From an uncultured Bacilli bacterium (lineage in GTDB: Bacteria > Bacillota_I > Bacilli_A > RF39 > UBA660), in contig CANQOE010000004.1 of NCBI GenBank assembly GCA_947625315.1, positions 1 through 19,807 on the forward strand: a stretch of 19,807 nucleotides of DNA. Reading direction: 5' to 3'. The position numbers were made by a program, and so were the translations under genes. Each line of letters opens with the position of its first letter. The first letter of the stretch is position 1. The notes under the pieces are model-generated. The model was not told the origin of the DNA. It worked only from the letters and a program-made list of their open reading frames with translations, and ran no database searches. Positions 18,351 to 19,807 of this stretch are shown piece after piece.

Positions 18351-19807
18351 TTATAAAGCAATAATATAAGGATCATCAATTGTCCCTTTACCAGAAGTAA
18401 TTAAAGTATTAGCTTTTAAATTTATGACAGGTCTTAGAGGATCTGAATTCCAAGTATTACTCCAAATCATTTTACCTGTTTCATTAATTCTATATACATG
18501 CGCCCGATCTGGATTATCTGATCCATCATTAACATGAAATAAAATAGGAGTAATAGTCCAACAAATTTCTCCAGTCCAAAGCCAATGGCCATAATTAGGA
18601 ACATTTGAATCTATACTATTATAATATAAACTTCCCGCATAAATAGCTTCATCAGCCGTGATTAAGCCAACTGGATATTTTAAAGCTTTATTTCCATTAG
18701 TACTTTCTTTTGTTGTATATAAATCTTTTTCTTTATTTGGGCAATTAAATATTGGTTCAGCAGTTCCTTTAGAAGCAAAATCTGATATGTTGTTCAATCT
18801 TCCAAAAGCTCCATACACCGTTGCATTTGTTCCGAAACCATAGCCATTATATCTATCTGGTTGTTCTTTAGGTATACTTCTATCACCACAAAAACCGGTA
18901 TCTCCGTCTAAATATTGTTCTTCTTCTTTTAAGTTTGTTTCATACCAGGCATCTATAGCTTTTTTGGCATCACTATCATTTGTTCCTATATGTTCAGCAT
19001 CGAAAGTTTCTGATCCGGGTTCTCCATAAACATAACCAACATAAGCATTATTATTCAAAGTTATATTGAATGGTTTGTTACCAATGCCACTGTTGGCAAT
19101 CATAAAATAGCCTCTTAATTTTTCATTTTCATAACTTTGTGTTACTTCACTTGCTCCTCCAACTCCTGCATAGATTAATCTTATACTTCCATTGCCATTT
19201 ATTCTGATTATTCGCCACCAGATGTCTTGTCCTTCACTATTTTTTCCAAACTTTACCCAATTATTATTTACACTTCCTCTAAAATAGTAAGTGTCGCCAT
19301 AATCATCTATTCCTTGATATAAACCATTTTGAGTTTCATCTGTACATGAAAAATTTGTTTGAGTATCTTGAGGATTTAAATTATTAATACATGTGATTTT
19401 GCTAAAATCCGGCTCTCCTTCTTGTAATTTGTTATCGGCTAGTATTTTATGATTTAATAATTCTCTTATGGTTACTTCACATATTGTTCCTCTTTTTTTA
19501 TTTGTGTCATTTATTTTTATTTTATTACTTTCATTTGTTAAAATTATTTCTTCTTCGGGAACATTATTATCTCTTCTTGTACACGTTACATTTCCTATAT
19601 CATATCCTTCGGGTATTTCATAACCTTCAAATATATATTCACTATTTTCTATTGTTCCACTACTTTTAATTGTTGTCTGTTCATTATCTTTATAAATATT
19701 TAAAGTCCACCATGGCTTATTTATTACTTGCGTATTTATTATAGGTATTACTTGCGTTGTTTGATATTTAGCACTACTTGTTTTAAAATATATTGCACTT
19801 CCTATAA
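18351..19807 (-). CDS. Large surface protein, C-terminal 485 residues (N-terminus outside window)
   Basis: The frame stays open from 18351 to the window end, so the methionine at 19103 is internal. Parts in order: beta-rich, Ig/SpaA-like stalk (KPWWTLNIYKDNEQT; EIPEGYDIGNVTCTRRDNN; RGTICEVTIREL); a linker (ILADNKLQEGEPDFSKI) leading to DDYGDTYYFRGSVNNNWVKF and WWRIIRINGNGSIRLIYAG; then a C-terminal module with GLITADEAIYAG, HWLWTGEICWTITP and a final LRPVINLKANTLITSGKG. From memory, the last two modules are common in surface proteins of uncultured Firmicutes and some contain prepilin-type leaders; their function is unknown. There is no LPxTG or hydrophobic tail, so any anchor must be N-terminal. 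Several paired Cys suggest disulfides. Probably extracellular. Confidence 0.85.
   Translation of the reverse strand, partial: IGSAIYFKTSSAKYQTTQVIPIINTQVINKPWWTLNIYKDNEQTTIKSSGTIENSEYIFEGYEIPEGYDIGNVTCTRRDNNVPEEEIILTNESNKIKINDTNKKRGTICEVTIRELLNHKILADNKLQEGEPDFSKITCINNLNPQDTQTNFSCTDETQNGLYQGIDDYGDTYYFRGSVNNNWVKFGKNSEGQDIWWRIIRINGNGSIRLIYAGVGGASEVTQSYENEKLRGYFMIANSGIGNKPFNITLNNNAYVGYVYGEPGSETFDAEHIGTNDSDAKKAIDAWYETNLKEEEQYLDGDTGFCGDRSIPKEQPDRYNGYGFGTNATVYGAFGRLNNISDFASKGTAEPIFNCPNKEKDLYTTKESTNGNKALKYPVGLITADEAIYAGSLYYNSIDSNVPNYGHWLWTGEICWTITPILFHVNDGSDNPDRAHVYRINETGKMIWSNTWNSDPLRPVINLKANTLITSGKGTIDDPYIIAL

Noticed and set aside
18658..18843. Plus-strand open frame of 61 codons
   Set aside because: Antisense to the surface-protein gene, with no promoter or ribosome-binding site.
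18351..19103. A 250-residue gene starting at the ATG at 19103
   Set aside because: The same frame continues without a stop to the window end and includes the conserved WWRIIRING block, so this Met is internal.
19484..19669. Plus-strand open frame rich in Phe, Leu, His and Tyr
   Set aside because: Antisense shadow of the Asn/Glu/Lys-rich surface-protein frame, which is open throughout.

Overview
The window is very AT-rich and densely coded, and it reads as a Bacilli-type Firmicute, most likely an uncultured, gut-type, Mollicutes-adjacent lineage. The evidence is the Firmicutes-style gene neighbourhoods (yqfC-yqfD / ybeY-dgkA-era / yqzL-recO, sepF-divIVA, monocistronic rpsD), AGGAGG or GGTGA ribosome-binding sites, TTGACA/TATAAT promoters, and a class of surface protein typical of uncultured Firmicutes. 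TGA is used as a stop (yqfC and the 252-residue gene both end in an ATGA overlap) and Trp is TGG, so the code is the standard bacterial one, not the Mycoplasma code. The lineage is my inference; no rRNA is present.

Layout. (1) 1-2672, minus strand: the 5' part of tgt, a putative nucleotidyltransferase, recO and a tiny yqzL. (2) 2782-3600, plus strand: an orphan gene of unknown function with a consensus promoter, inserted between yqzL-recO and era. (3) 3696-7485, minus: yqfC-yqfD-vanZ-like-ybeY-dgkA-era, tightly packed and partly overlapping. It matches the classical Bacillus cluster except that phoH and the HD-domain gene yqfF are absent and a VanZ-family gene sits there instead. (4) 7511-10342, minus: a class B penicillin-binding protein, then rpmG-efp, ended by a row of three hairpins. 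(5) 10406-11599: a small plus-strand gene (perhaps YqfT/DUF2624) facing nfo. (6) 11622-12303: a candidate free-standing structured small RNA with its own promoter and terminator, then a lone type IV prepilin-like gene with tandem palindromes just upstream of its promoter. (7) 12327-17158, minus: one six-gene operon with a near-consensus promoter, consisting of three unknown genes, sepF, divIVA and a fourth unknown gene for a two-TM coiled-coil protein. (8) 17182-18335: a small unknown gene divergent from rpsD, which has a roughly 160-nt leader that can hide its Shine-Dalgarno sequence. (9) 18351-19807, minus: the C-terminal 485 or so residues of a large surface protein running off the window.

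How the parts work together. Most of the window is housekeeping: tRNA modification (Tgt), recombination and repair (RecO, Nfo), ribosome maturation and translation (Era, YbeY, S4, L33, EF-P) and envelope synthesis and division (undecaprenol/diacylglycerol kinase, PBP, SepF, DivIVA). The most interesting parts are the candidate small RNA at 11622-11766 and the sepF-divIVA operon, in which the usual ylm genes are replaced by four unrecognised proteins. Two of these may share a helical repeat, and one is a membrane protein with large cytoplasmic coiled-coil arms. I saw no CRISPR array, tRNA, rRNA, insertion sequence or phage gene.
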